DNA of 64,000 nt from Croceimicrobium sp963977415 (GTDB lineage: Bacteria > Bacteroidota > Bacteroidia > Flavobacteriales > Schleiferiaceae): the NCBI GenBank assembly GCA_963977415.1, contig CAXBOS010000003.1:1-64000 (forward strand), written 5' to 3'. A model generated the notes under the pieces. It saw nothing but the letters and a program-made list of their open reading frames with translations. It was not told the DNA's origin and did no database searches. This document shows, piece after piece, positions 8,062-14,983 of the stretch; the first letter of the stretch is position 1, and each line of letters opens with the position of its first letter. The position numbers and the translations under genes were made by a program.

Positions 8062-8232
8062 ATGATTTGCCCTAATTGCAAAAAAATGAGCCTTTGCCCC
8101 TGTGATTCATGCTTAAATAGACGAAAAGGCCAAATGCCATTAGTAAGAACTGCGGCATTTATAGGAGATGGTGAAAGCAGGAAGTGCCCCTATTGCCGAC
8201 TAAAGATTCATGTTGACGCGTGGCTTGATTAA
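8062..8232 (+). CDS. Small zinc-ribbon-like protein
   Basis: A 56-residue ORF starting immediately after the previous stop. It has CPNC, then CPCDSC, and a C-terminal CPYC, i.e. paired cysteines as in zinc ribbons. Such small proteins are common in phage early regions as nucleic-acid-binding or host-modulating factors. The metal site is inferred from Cys spacing. Confidence 0.55.
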   Translation: MICPNCKKMSLCPCDSCLNRRKGQMPLVRTAAFIGDGESRKCPYCRLKIHVDAWLD

Positions 8233-8246
8233 AAAATTCAAAAATT

Positions 8247-8762
8247 ATGACTCTATCATTTTCCCAACACATAAACGGCGAGCCCACTTATTTTCCCGAG
8301 AAAATATGGAGCGGCTTGAGGCATTTAGAAGTCGGTTCTGAACTAGCCACTTACCTTCGATCTAGTTACAGCTCTGAAAAATCGATTCTTGATTTTGAAC
8401 CGAAACTTCACACGATTCGCAGAGACGAAAAAGACCGTTGGAAAGTAGGATCGAAAATTCACATGGTTATTAATAACCGCACGAAAGATCGCCTGCAGTT
8501 TGCTCCAGTACTGGAGGTGAAGTCAATTCAAAAGATTAGGATTAGACACCCAAAGCTTGGTGAGAAAAACGAAAGCCAAGTTTACATAGATGATGTATTG
8601 CAAGGCTCCGCGATATGGGTCAATGACCAATTAAAGGCCAGCTCATTTACCGTGGATGCCATTGCTAAAAACGATGGTTTTGACAACACAGATAGCTTCT
8701 TCGATTGGTTTTGCGAAGATTTTGAAGGCAAGATTATTCACTGGACTGATTTAAAGTACTAG
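8247..8762 (+). CDS. Hypothetical phage protein, ASCH/PUA-like
   Basis: 171 residues. The opening (MTLSFSQHINGEPTYFPEKI) and the segment LHTIRRDEKDRWKVGSKIHM fit a family of Bacteroidota phage proteins with an ASCH/PUA-like beta-barrel fold, proposed to bind RNA or modified nucleotides. The assignment rests on my recollection of this pattern, not on a search. No catalytic residues can be assigned. Confidence 0.5.
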   Translation: MTLSFSQHINGEPTYFPEKIWSGLRHLEVGSELATYLRSSYSSEKSILDFEPKLHTIRRDEKDRWKVGSKIHMVINNRTKDRLQFAPVLEVKSIQKIRIRHPKLGEKNESQVYIDDVLQGSAIWVNDQLKASSFTVDAIAKNDGFDNTDSFFDWFCEDFEGKIIHWTDLKY

Positions 8763-8765
8763 GTA

Positions 8766-9095
8766 ATGAAAGATCAAAAATTCAAAGCCCCCTTTAGAAC
8801 GGGACGAAAAGTAAAGCGAGTAATTCTTGATGCGCAAGGTTTAGAAGTCGTTTACTTCCACCATTCAGTAGAACAGTCTTTTATTGATCGCTATGTAATA
8901 TGGATGAATAATAGTTATGATTCGCCAGCGATTAAGCCAAGACCGGTAACGAAGCCTACTGAAGCAAGAATAGTGAGGATGGTAACCGGTAGCCCACAAT
9001 TAAGAACAGAAGAACTTGATTTTGGACAGAAAATCGGATTCTTCCTAGCCTTTTTGTTTTTGGTTGCAATGGTATTGATAATATGGAATTTATGA
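8766..9095 (+). CDS. Hypothetical tail-anchored membrane protein
   Basis: 109 residues. A soluble basic N-terminus is followed by one C-terminal transmembrane helix at about 87-107 (IGFFLAFLFLVAMVLIIW). No signal peptide is present, so it is likely tail-anchored in the inner membrane. Its TGA overlaps the next ATG. Confidence 0.5.
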   Translation: MKDQKFKAPFRTGRKVKRVILDAQGLEVVYFHHSVEQSFIDRYVIWMNNSYDSPAIKPRPVTKPTEARIVRMVTGSPQLRTEELDFGQKIGFFLAFLFLVAMVLIIWNL

Positions 9096-9373
9096 ATACC
9101 ATGGCCCAAGATTCCGTAAGCACTGAAAACCTTCGCTACATCCTATTCCTAATTGACTCGAAGATTAAGGAGCACGACGGCAAGATCTTCTGCTCCTTTG
9201 AAGAGGCTAAAGAATATGCGAAAGACTGTATTGCAGATAACTATGCTGATAAGGCTGTGATTGGGATGTTCCTCCTTGATAAGAGTTCAAAAGAGATGCT
9301 AATAGGCAAGGTTGAGACGATAGGTTTTAAAGGAGATAAAAAGAAAATAGAGCAGCTGCAGCTGTTTAGTTAA
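9092..9373 (+). CDS. Hypothetical small phage protein
   Basis: 93 residues from ATG 9092, which overlaps the preceding TGA (ATGA); an in-frame ATG at 9083 is the alternative. It contains an amphipathic region (EEAKEYAKDCIADNYADK) and a short beta-rich C-terminus. No recognised domain. It is the last gene before the cassette-like region. Confidence 0.5.
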   Translation: MNTMAQDSVSTENLRYILFLIDSKIKEHDGKIFCSFEEAKEYAKDCIADNYADKAVIGMFLLDKSSKEMLIGKVETIGFKGDKKKIEQLQLFS

Positions 9374-9388
9374 TAATAAAAAAGCAAA

Positions 9389-9748
9389 ATGGAATTAGTT
9401 AAAAAAACACTTAGAGAAACCTTTGAAAACCTATTAGGACATGAGGATGACTTTGAAACAAAGTTCATACAGAATGTAGCAAAACAGGAGAACGACTTCA
9501 AGCTGCATAATTTAAAGGCAGCTATTGTTATGGCTGAATCAAGACCTGTTTATGATTGGGATAATTTATTAAAGCACCACGTTGTTGCAGTAATGATGGG
9601 TAACCAAATTACCTATCATTATAAGGGCAAGCCAATAGTAAGGTTTATAGCTCCTGAAGAAAGGTTTCAATCGAACTGGACTAAGTCTGATAACGGCGAT
9701 CTTGTTTTTAAGTTGGAATTTAAGGGATTAAGATGTGAGTTCTTGTAA
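9389..9748 (+). CDS. Hypothetical protein next to the attC-like array
   Basis: 119 residues, no recognised domain, rich in charged and aromatic residues. An attC-like site (9753-9883) starts 4 nt after the stop, so this may be the first cassette. However, the sequence upstream of its ATG (agttaataat) is not the exact complement of its R''-like box (GAATAAC), unlike the next three genes. It could therefore also be the resident phage gene into which cassettes were inserted. Confidence 0.5.
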   Translation: MELVKKTLRETFENLLGHEDDFETKFIQNVAKQENDFKLHNLKAAIVMAESRPVYDWDNLLKHHVVAVMMGNQITYHYKGKPIVRFIAPEERFQSNWTKSDNGDLVFKLEFKGLRCEFL

Positions 9749-9752
9749 TCAA

Positions 9753-9883
9753 GAATAACGTACTTGTATATGAAATGGTGGGGAATTTGGCTAACGGCTT
9801 TCAAATTGAGGTGTACAACTCGTTTGATTAACTTACATACGATAAGGCACAACAGCCCCACTTTTTTATATACTTTGTTACCT
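9753..9883 (+). repeat. attC-like recombination site 1
   Basis: R''-like GAATAAC at 9753-9759 and R'-like GTTACCT at 9877-9883. Between them is a long imperfect inverted repeat: 9766-9783 against 9856-9873, 15 of 18 positions complementary. The R' box is the perfect complement of AGGTAAC (10231-10237) beyond the next ORF, the hallmark of integron cassette ends. Length 131 bp, within the usual attC range. Confidence 0.7.
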
Positions 9884-9914
9884 AACGAAGTGAACTGTTA
9901 AAATTTATGATATT

Positions 9915-10226
9915 ATGAAATTACCACATTATTCAGACCAACAAACAATGGTTTATGACATTACAAATTACTTGCGTGAGAAAATAAACCTTACCCCTGA
10001 ACAAGCAGGACTATTAAGGTTTTGCCTTGAGGATAATATACTTATGACTATTGAAATAGACGAAAAAGTATATAGAACACCTTGGAAGTATTACCGTGCC
10101 TTTGTTGAGGCTTTTGGAACTTGTTGTGGAACCTGTAATGAAGATACTTTGTTTGAAGTAGAACGAAGCAAAACCGAGTTGATAAACAATAGCCAACGTT
10201 TAAGCGACCACGCCAATAAATTTTAA
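9915..10226 (+). CDS. Cassette gene A, hypothetical protein
   Basis: 103 residues (MKLPHYSDQQTMVYD...), helical with a Cys cluster in the middle (GTCCGTC). No recognised domain. The gene is flanked by GTTACCT (9877-9883) and AGGTAAC (10231-10237), so it is laid out as one cassette of about 478 bp. Like most integron cassettes it carries a single promoterless-looking ORF in the array direction. Confidence 0.55.
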   Translation: MKLPHYSDQQTMVYDITNYLREKINLTPEQAGLLRFCLEDNILMTIEIDEKVYRTPWKYYRAFVEAFGTCCGTCNEDTLFEVERSKTELINNSQRLSDHANKF

Positions 10227-10230
10227 TTGC

Positions 10231-10361
10231 AGGTAACGGAATTGTATAAGATTAGGTGCGAAATTCGGCAGAATTTCCACCGTATAAATGAAAACAGAAA
10301 ATTGAATTATTAACTTAAAAAACAAGCATACCAAAGCACTTAATTTTATACGGTGTTAGGG
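10231..10361 (+). repeat. attC-like recombination site 2
   Basis: R'' AGGTAAC at 10231-10237 and R' GTTAGGG at 10355-10361 enclose a 16-nt stem, 10244-10259 against 10336-10351, with 14 of 16 positions complementary and a long variable loop. GTTAGGGTGC is the perfect complement of GCACCCTAAC (10687-10696) beyond the next ORF. Length 131 bp. Confidence 0.75.
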
Positions 10362-10376
10362 TGCGTTATTTAAAAA

Positions 10377-10685
10377 ATGGAAAAACTAAAATTAACAAAA
10401 GTGGTAGCGTGGGCAGTTAGTAGCTCTGATGATGAAAGAAGTAGTAGTATTAAAGGTTACTACAAAGATTATAATATTGCCTCTGTAGATTCAAAAGGCT
10501 CTGGATGGTTTGGAAGTGATGGGGATGTAGTACAAGCTGAAATATACGAGGATGAAGAAGGCAATATTTATACACTTAAAAGCGTGGGCAAATACAAAGA
10601 TGTTGACCGAAAGTATCGTGAGGAAGCAATGAAAAAAATCAAAGATAAATTGACACCCGAAGAATTGAAATTGCTCGGACTTTAA
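10377..10685 (+). CDS. Cassette gene B, hypothetical protein
   Basis: 102 residues. The N-terminal half is Ser/Gly-rich and ends in GSGWFGSDGDVVQAEIY; the C-terminus (YKDVDRKYREEAMKKIKDKL then TPEELKLLGL) is charged and helical. I recall similar C-termini in Bacteroidota hypothetical proteins but know no function. It sits between complementary boxes GTTAGGGTGC (10355-10364) and GCACCCTAAC (10687-10696), defining a cassette of about 382 bp. Confidence 0.55.
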   Translation: MEKLKLTKVVAWAVSSSDDERSSSIKGYYKDYNIASVDSKGSGWFGSDGDVVQAEIYEDEEGNIYTLKSVGKYKDVDRKYREEAMKKIKDKLTPEELKLLGL

Positions 10686-10686
10686 T

Positions 10687-10743
10687 GCACCCTAACGGTA
10701 AACGGCTATGCGTCCGCAAAGTGGCGCATAGGTAATGTTGGCG
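10687..10743 (+). repeat. attC-like recombination site 3 (short)
   Basis: R'' box GCACCCTAAC (10687-10696) and R' box GTTGGCG (10737-10743). The stem pairs CTATGCG (10706-10712) with CGCATAG (10725-10731), extended by CC/GG with one unpaired T. Unpaired bases of this kind are known to guide integrase strand choice in attC hairpins. GTTGGCGGCA is the complement of TGCCGCCAAC at 11163-11172. Length about 57 bp, typical of short attC sites. Confidence 0.72.
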
Positions 10744-10788
10744 GCATAGTGCGTAACTTAAAAACGATAATTAAATTTTAAACTAATA

Positions 10789-11157
10789 ATGGAAGTACAA
10801 GAATTAAGACTGGGTAACCTTGTAAACTATAAGCAAACCACACACCGAATTAAATCGGTTGGCAGGATTATAAGCACTATCGTAAGGTTAAATGGTGATG
10901 TTTACGATTCTGGCGCAAGCCAAATTGACCCAATCCCACTAACCGAGGAATGGATTAATAATTTTGGCTTTGATAGTAGTTGGAAAAAAGGTGATTTTCA
11001 AATATGCACAACAAGTGAACATGAATATGGAACTTTATATTACAAATCTAAAGACAATGGTGCTGCATTTTTACCAGTTGTTCTTAAGTATGTCCACCAA
11101 CTACAAAACCTATACTTCGCTTTAACTGGTGAAGAACTGGTGTTAAACGATAAGTAA
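10789..11157 (+). CDS. Cassette gene C, Bacteroidota phage-type hypothetical protein
   Basis: 122 residues starting MEVQELRLGNLVNY and ending with YVHQLQNLYFALTGEEL, a C-terminal signature I recognise from many uncharacterised Bacteroidota phage and prophage proteins. IPLTEEWINNFGF in the middle is also typical of that family. Function unknown. It is bracketed by GTTGGCGGCA (10737-10746) and TGCCGCCAAC (11163-11172), so a phage-type gene appears to be packaged as an integron-like cassette. Confidence 0.6.
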   Translation: MEVQELRLGNLVNYKQTTHRIKSVGRIISTIVRLNGDVYDSGASQIDPIPLTEEWINNFGFDSSWKKGDFQICTTSEHEYGTLYYKSKDNGAAFLPVVLKYVHQLQNLYFALTGEELVLNDK

Positions 11158-11162
11158 GCACT

Positions 11163-11172
11163 TGCCGCCAAC
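11163..11172 (+). repeat. Remnant attC half-site at the end of the array
   Basis: TGCCGCCAAC is the exact complement of the box that precedes gene C, so it is the R'' end of that cassette's attC. No matching stem or GTT-type R' box follows before the terminator at 11192, so the last attC looks truncated. Confidence 0.6.
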
Positions 11173-11191
11173 ATAGATATATGTGCAACTG

Positions 11192-11229
11192 AGCTCAATA
11201 ATTTCTTTGTGAATTTATTGAGCTTTTTT
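11192..11229 (+). terminator. Rho-independent terminator after the cassette array
   Basis: AGCTCAATAA (11192-11201) and TTATTGAGCT (11215-11224) form a perfect 10-bp stem with a 13-nt loop, followed by a T-run. It ends the rightward early/cassette transcription unit. Confidence 0.82.
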
Positions 11230-11303
11230 ATTGAATCTCTCTCTAATTACTTGACTTGAAGCACCTTATTAGCGTACTTAGAGAATATTAAAGAACCAGC
11301 AGT

Positions 11304-11522
11304 ATGACTACAATTAAGGCAGTATTTGAAGGCAAACCAGAAGATTTACAAACCGCTTTGGTATTTTCCATTCACCAAACCAGCACAAGTAAAATTATGG
11401 GCCATCGCCTTTATGCTTCTTGGATTTGCGAAACCTCAGATTATAACCAGGCTTTAGAAAACTGCATGGACTCGGTTAGAATGGACAATTTGGGTCCGGT
11501 ATCGGTTTTAAGGATTGGGTGA
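11304..11522 (+). CDS. Hypothetical small phage protein
   Basis: 72 residues (MTTIKAVFEGKPEDLQTALV...), no recognised domain. It stands alone between two terminators (11192-11229 and 11662-11692), so it should have its own promoter, which I could not identify with confidence. Confidence 0.45.
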   Translation: MTTIKAVFEGKPEDLQTALVFSIHQTSTSKIMGHRLYASWICETSDYNQALENCMDSVRMDNLGPVSVLRIG

Positions 11523-11661
11523 TTAAAATTCTGAACTCACTAGCCTTTTTTTCTAATTCTGCTCTATCAGACATTTAAATCACACTTAAGTATTTAAAAA
11601 CGTTTACCCTCCATGAAAAAACCTAGATTTGAATATTCATTACAAATAAGGTTTGGTTTTT

Positions 11662-11692
11662 AGGCCGCGAGGGTATCATCGCGGCCTTTTTT
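11662..11692 (+). terminator. Rho-independent terminator
   Basis: AGGCCGCGA (11662-11670) and TCGCGGCCT (11679-11687) form a 9-bp GC-rich stem with an 8-nt loop and six T's (11687-11692). It separates rightward transcription from the convergent nuclease gene, whose stop it touches. Confidence 0.85.
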
Positions 11693-12746
11693 AATTCGCC
11701 TCGTAGTAATCAACCGTCTGCAGTAAAGCCTCTTCAAATTGGTAGATGTCATCAATAGACTCTAAAAGGTGCTTCGTTTCAGATTTCTTTTCATCGAATA
11801 AACCAATGTATTTCTTGCCGCCGTTTAGATGTAGACGACATAAGGGCTTGCGATTATTGTCGTCGAGCAGAATACCAAAATAAGACTGGGTGTCGCGGTG
11901 TACGATTCGGTTTACCGGTAGTTTTCTTCTTAAAATGGCTACCACAATACGATAAGATTCTAGCTCTTCTTCGGTAGTTTCAATTTTACTTTCTTCAACT
12001 TCCTCTACAACCGATTCTTCGGCTTGTTTCATTTCTTCTTTGCCCAGGGCAGCATTTAAGCGATCGTTTACCCTATCACTCAATAACTGTGAAAAAGCCT
12101 TTGTTACTAAATCGGTAAAATCTTCTAAAACCGCTGCGGTTAATCTTCCAGCGTAAGCTCGGCTTGCGAATAGCTTCACAAACTCTGGACTGGGTTCTTT
12201 AATTTCCTTATCAATTAGGTTTTTAATTTCGTGGGTATATTTAAGATTGCTTGCATTACTCACAATCTTGCCTTCATCAAATTTCGTTTTATGGAACTTC
12301 TCAATTTCACGGATGGTACCATCCTTTAAAGCCGTAATATCAAATTCTAAGAATGGCTTCTCATCCATTTTATTAAGCTGATCTAAGTCAGTAAAAAACT
12401 GATAGTTTATTCCATTAGTGAGTAAGGCAAATCTCGTTTTTGTTACGTGGAAATAACGGAACAGTTGCGAACTATGCACGTTCAGATCTTGCTTCCAGTG
12501 TTTACATTCTACTATTAAAATGGGATCACCATCTTGAAAAATAGCATAATCAACCTTTTCTCCTTTTTTCAAACCTTGATCGGCTGTAAACTCAGGAACT
12601 ACCTCCATTGGATTAAAGGCATCATAGCCTAGAATATTAATAAAAGGAAGAGTAAACGCATGCTTTGTTGATTCTTCCGTTTCAATTCTATCCTTTAGTT
12701 GAATCACTTTATCTGCAAGTGTTTTTAGCTGGTTTTGTAGTTCCAT
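11691..12746 (-). CDS. HsdR N-terminal-type PD-(D/E)xK nuclease
   Basis: 351 residues. Residues about 28-130 match the N-terminal nuclease domain of type I restriction HsdR subunits and their stand-alone relatives: D66 in KVDYAIF, then E80 and K82 in LIVECKHWKQ. There is no helicase/translocase domain and no neighbouring HsdS or HsdM. A very acidic helical linker lies around 225-260, then a C-terminal beta-rich domain (YFGILLDDNNRKPLCRLHL). It is reverse-oriented within a rightward phage genome and flanked by a terminator, the classic setting of a lysogenic accessory gene. A role in excluding other phages is inference only. Confidence 0.72.
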   Translation of the reverse strand: MELQNQLKTLADKVIQLKDRIETEESTKHAFTLPFINILGYDAFNPMEVVPEFTADQGLKKGEKVDYAIFQDGDPILIVECKHWKQDLNVHSSQLFRYFHVTKTRFALLTNGINYQFFTDLDQLNKMDEKPFLEFDITALKDGTIREIEKFHKTKFDEGKIVSNASNLKYTHEIKNLIDKEIKEPSPEFVKLFASRAYAGRLTAAVLEDFTDLVTKAFSQLLSDRVNDRLNAALGKEEMKQAEESVVEEVEESKIETTEEELESYRIVVAILRRKLPVNRIVHRDTQSYFGILLDDNNRKPLCRLHLNGGKKYIGLFDEKKSETKHLLESIDDIYQFEEALLQTVDYYEAN

Positions 12747-13090
12747 AATTGTCGAAGGTTTATTAAGATATTAAGTGGAGTAAAGGGAGCGATGGAGTGC
12801 TAATTGAGGAATAGTATTAACCTAACCTTAATTGTAACTCCGAGCGCTAATTCTTTTACTTATGCAAGTAACTAAGAATTTATGAAAAACCGCTCCCAAA
12901 ATTCCCAACACTCCCCGAAACGTAAGTAAGTAATTGAATTTTAAAAGATTATATATTACTATTTCTATGGAGTGTATTAATTTTATCGGGGAGTGAAAAA
13001 ATTCTATCGGGGAGCGTTGGGAACTGGGGAGTGAAGTTTCAAGACAAATACCGCGCGAAAACAGAAAAAAAATGCAAATAGAGCTTTCTT
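12747..13090. repeat. Non-coding region with GGGGAGYG repeats, both orientations
   Basis: No credible gene lies in this divergent interval. It holds full or partial GGGGAGTG/GGGGAGCG units at 12785, 12794, 12969, 12988, 13009 and 13026 (forward) and at 12891 and 12909 (reverse). The segments 12891-12917 and 13008-13033 form an imperfect long inverted repeat that includes TTGGGAA. Clustered units like these suggest protein binding, for example an origin, a partition site, a packaging site or control of the adjacent nuclease gene. The function is not determined. Confidence 0.6.
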
Positions 13091-13120
13091 TGTCGTTTAG
13101 AAAGAAACGACTTATATTTA
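13089..13120 (+). promoter_or_regulatory. Promoter with internal palindromic operator
   Basis: TTTG (13089-13092) and TATATTTA (13113-13120) match Bacteroidota -33 and -7 boxes with 20 bp between. The spacer contains a perfect inverted repeat GTCGTTT (13092-13098) and AAACGAC (13105-13111), positioned to block the polymerase when bound. It should drive the genes at 13135 and 13479. The regulator is unknown. Confidence 0.6.
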
Positions 13121-13134
13121 TAAAAAATTAAAGT

Positions 13135-13443
13135 ATGGAAGAGCAGCTCGCCCGACACCTTTTTGATCTATGCCGTATCAATGAACCTATGCTGGGTAAA
13201 TTGAATATTTCTCCTCTCGAGTCGGACGACTTTTCGCATACCAATGTGCCGTGGTTTAGATCGGGCTTTCGGGTTTATTATGATACTACGCATTGCTGGG
13301 AATTAATCCGTGAGCAGAAAATAGTGGCTGGCACGCCCGATGGCCATCGCTACCTTTTTAGCAATATGGAAGCAGAAGGATACGAGCCTTGCACTATTCA
13401 AGAAGCGCATAAACTCTTTCTAGAAGAAGTAAGCCAACACTAA
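13135..13443 (+). CDS. Hypothetical phage protein
   Basis: 102 residues, no recognised domain (MEEQLARHLFDLCRINEP...). It has its own promoter with a palindromic operator just upstream, distinct from the late promoters, so it may be expressed in the lysogen or early. Confidence 0.5.
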   Translation: MEEQLARHLFDLCRINEPMLGKLNISPLESDDFSHTNVPWFRSGFRVYYDTTHCWELIREQKIVAGTPDGHRYLFSNMEAEGYEPCTIQEAHKLFLEEVSQH

Positions 13444-13478
13444 AATTTCTATTTGAGCGCTTTTCCTATTTTAGTGGC

Positions 13479-13661
13479 ATGGAAAGGCAGCATATAATCG
13501 TACTTCAAAAAGATGATGTTTTTGAGACTTGGGGAAGCTTAGTGGAGCTCTGCGAAGTTCATGGCTTTAAGTATCATAGCCTCAAGGCTAAGAAGTTTCC
13601 TTTTGAACACCAAGGTTATAAACTGATTAAAACCGAGTACCGGAAAAAGGTGATTTCTTAA
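13479..13661 (+). CDS. Hypothetical 60-residue protein
   Basis: A small basic protein (MERQHIIVLQKDDVFETW...). The segment GSLVELCEVHGFKYHSLKAK is consistent with a short helix-turn-helix, but it is too short to assign. It is co-oriented with 13135 and probably in the same transcript. Confidence 0.45.
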   Translation: MERQHIIVLQKDDVFETWGSLVELCEVHGFKYHSLKAKKFPFEHQGYKLIKTEYRKKVIS

Positions 13662-13679
13662 ACTTCTTCCCCCTAGTCC

Positions 13680-13715
13680 TGTCCTTTTTTATACGATCTA
13701 TTCATAGGATTTTAG
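13680..13715 (+). promoter_or_regulatory. Late promoter element (TGTCCTTTT type)
   Basis: TGTCCTTTT at 13680-13688, then exactly 19 bp, then a -7-like GATTTTAG at 13708-13715, with the ATG of the first tail/lysis gene at 13720. The same arrangement recurs at 23581 and 27882, and the motif at 19583 and 23093. Confidence 0.6.
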
Positions 13716-13719
13716 TCCT

Positions 13720-14280
13720 ATGTCATCACTAGGTCAAGCATCTGCAATTTTATACGGCACTACTGCCCCAGGCAATACAAATGTGCTTTGGGCAAAAACC
13801 ACCACCAACGATCCCAACACTTGGGCCATTCTTGGTTTTTACCAATACCTAAGTGGCGCTTGGAGTTTAATAACCGTAAGCGAAAGAAGCACCACCGCCC
13901 CCAGCGACACCAATAAGGTGTGGCTCGATTCCAATTTTACCCCACCGGTAATTAAAACCTACAACGGTTCCGCGTGGGCCGAAATAAACAAGCTGCGCAG
14001 CGTAACCAAAACCGAAGATTTTACTTTAAGCGCCAATGAAAACAACGCTTTTGTAAATATCAACTCGGCCAACGATGTAACGGTAACCTTAGAAGATCCT
14101 GGTTTAACAGAATTTGCCTGTACCCTTTCTCGCTTGGGGACTGGTGCAGTAACCATAGTGCCTGCAGGCGCGGTTTTAATTAATGGTGTGAACGGTGCTT
14201 TAAGCATTCAAAACCAATGGCGCAGTGTAATGGTCCGTAAGCTGGCCGAAGACGAATTTTTAGTGGAAGGAAATATTTAG
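13720..14280 (+). CDS. Putative tail-fibre or minor structural protein
   Basis: 186 residues rich in Thr, Ser, Asn and Gly, with two related repeats early on (YGTTAPGNTNVLWAKTT and STTAPSDTNKVWLDSN) of a kind often seen in phage tail-fibre or baseplate appendage proteins. The C-terminal half is beta-rich (NDVTVTLEDPGLTEF). It is first in the late operon leading to the lysis cassette and starts right after a late promoter element. A role in host attachment is inferred. Confidence 0.5.
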   Translation: MSSLGQASAILYGTTAPGNTNVLWAKTTTNDPNTWAILGFYQYLSGAWSLITVSERSTTAPSDTNKVWLDSNFTPPVIKTYNGSAWAEINKLRSVTKTEDFTLSANENNAFVNINSANDVTVTLEDPGLTEFACTLSRLGTGAVTIVPAGAVLINGVNGALSIQNQWRSVMVRKLAEDEFLVEGNI

Positions 14281-14283
14281 AGC

Positions 14284-14568
14284 ATGAATGTAAATAAAGT
14301 AATATTCGAAATCTGCCAGACCGATGCACCCAGCTTTAGTGAGGGCCTTTATAAGTGCCCTTGGAAAAATGGCTGTAAGGTTAAAGCTACTGCGGCAGGT
14401 AATTTAAGTGTGCGCTATGTGGGTGATAATGAAGGGGTGTACCGCGTTTTAAGCGTTCCTGGTACTAACACTTGGGACTTACCCGACCGCATTATTGAAA
14501 TTAGAGAGCATGCCGATACTACGCTAGACTTAGCCAATGTATTGGTGGGAACTGGATTTAGCGATTAA
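14284..14568 (+). CDS. Hypothetical late phage protein
   Basis: 94 residues, compact and beta-rich, with two Cys (YKCPWKNGCKV). No recognised domain. It overlaps the next start by 1 nt and lies among appendage-like genes. Confidence 0.5.
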   Translation: MNVNKVIFEICQTDAPSFSEGLYKCPWKNGCKVKATAAGNLSVRYVGDNEGVYRVLSVPGTNTWDLPDRIIEIREHADTTLDLANVLVGTGFSD

Positions 14569-14726
14569 TGGCATTAGTCGGCAACATAGCAGCTCCTGGT
14601 ATTTCTGGTACCACTAATACTTATGAGCCTTTAACGCGAGTAATTGCGGCAGAAGGCATTAAGGCTGGTGGCAAGCTATTAAGCTGGACTTGCCTCAATA
14701 ATCTTGTTTTAAACAATACCGAATGA
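14568..14726 (+). CDS. Small protein with a single AGG-CL motif unit
   Basis: 52 residues from ATG 14568 to TGA 14724-14726. Its C-terminal part (TRVIAAEGIKAGGKLLSWTC then LNNLVLNN) is one copy of a roughly 30-residue unit that occurs twice in the next protein. Start and stop overlap both neighbours, which supports it as a real gene. Confidence 0.5.
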   Translation: MALVGNIAAPGISGTTNTYEPLTRVIAAEGIKAGGKLLSWTCLNNLVLNNTE

Positions 14727-14983
14727 GCTTATTTTTTGCCATAGGATCTCCCTGTATTGGCGTGCAAGGTTTTGATGCGCTAACACGCCAAATTGCTAAT
14801 GCTGCTATTGCAGCTGGTGGCACTCCTCTTTCTATGCAATGCTTGGCTAAACTGGTTAAAGAAAATAGCGATGAAGGACAAATGGCGCTAACCTTCACTA
14901 TAAAAGCAGCTGCCGAAGCTGCAGGCGGCACTTCCTTAAGTACATCTTGTTTATACACCTTAGTTAAAAATAATTGGCAATGA
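14723..14983 (+). CDS. Small protein with two AGG-CL motif units
   Basis: 86 residues with two copies of the unit T-x-x-I-x-A...A-G-G-x-x-L-S-x-x-C-L-x-x-L-V-x-x-N: TRQIANAAIAAGGTPLSMQC and TFTIKAAAEAAGGTSLSTSC, each followed by a L-V-x-x-N tail. Together with the preceding gene this gives three tandem copies, evidently from duplication. The small hydrophobic/Gly/Cys composition suggests an assembly or adaptor role in the virion. Function unknown. Confidence 0.5.
   Translation: MSLFFAIGSPCIGVQGFDALTRQIANAAIAAGGTPLSMQCLAKLVKENSDEGQMALTFTIKAAAEAAGGTSLSTSCLYTLVKNNWQ

Noticed and set aside
9753..9883. Simple terminator for the 9389 gene
   Set aside because: The arms are far apart, no T-run follows the hairpin, and the boxes pair across the next ORF; attC-like architecture explains more.
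11613..11663. A 16-codon ORF just before the terminator as a leader or toxin peptide
   Set aside because: Too short to judge, with no promoter or conserved feature visible; its end at the terminator may be coincidence.
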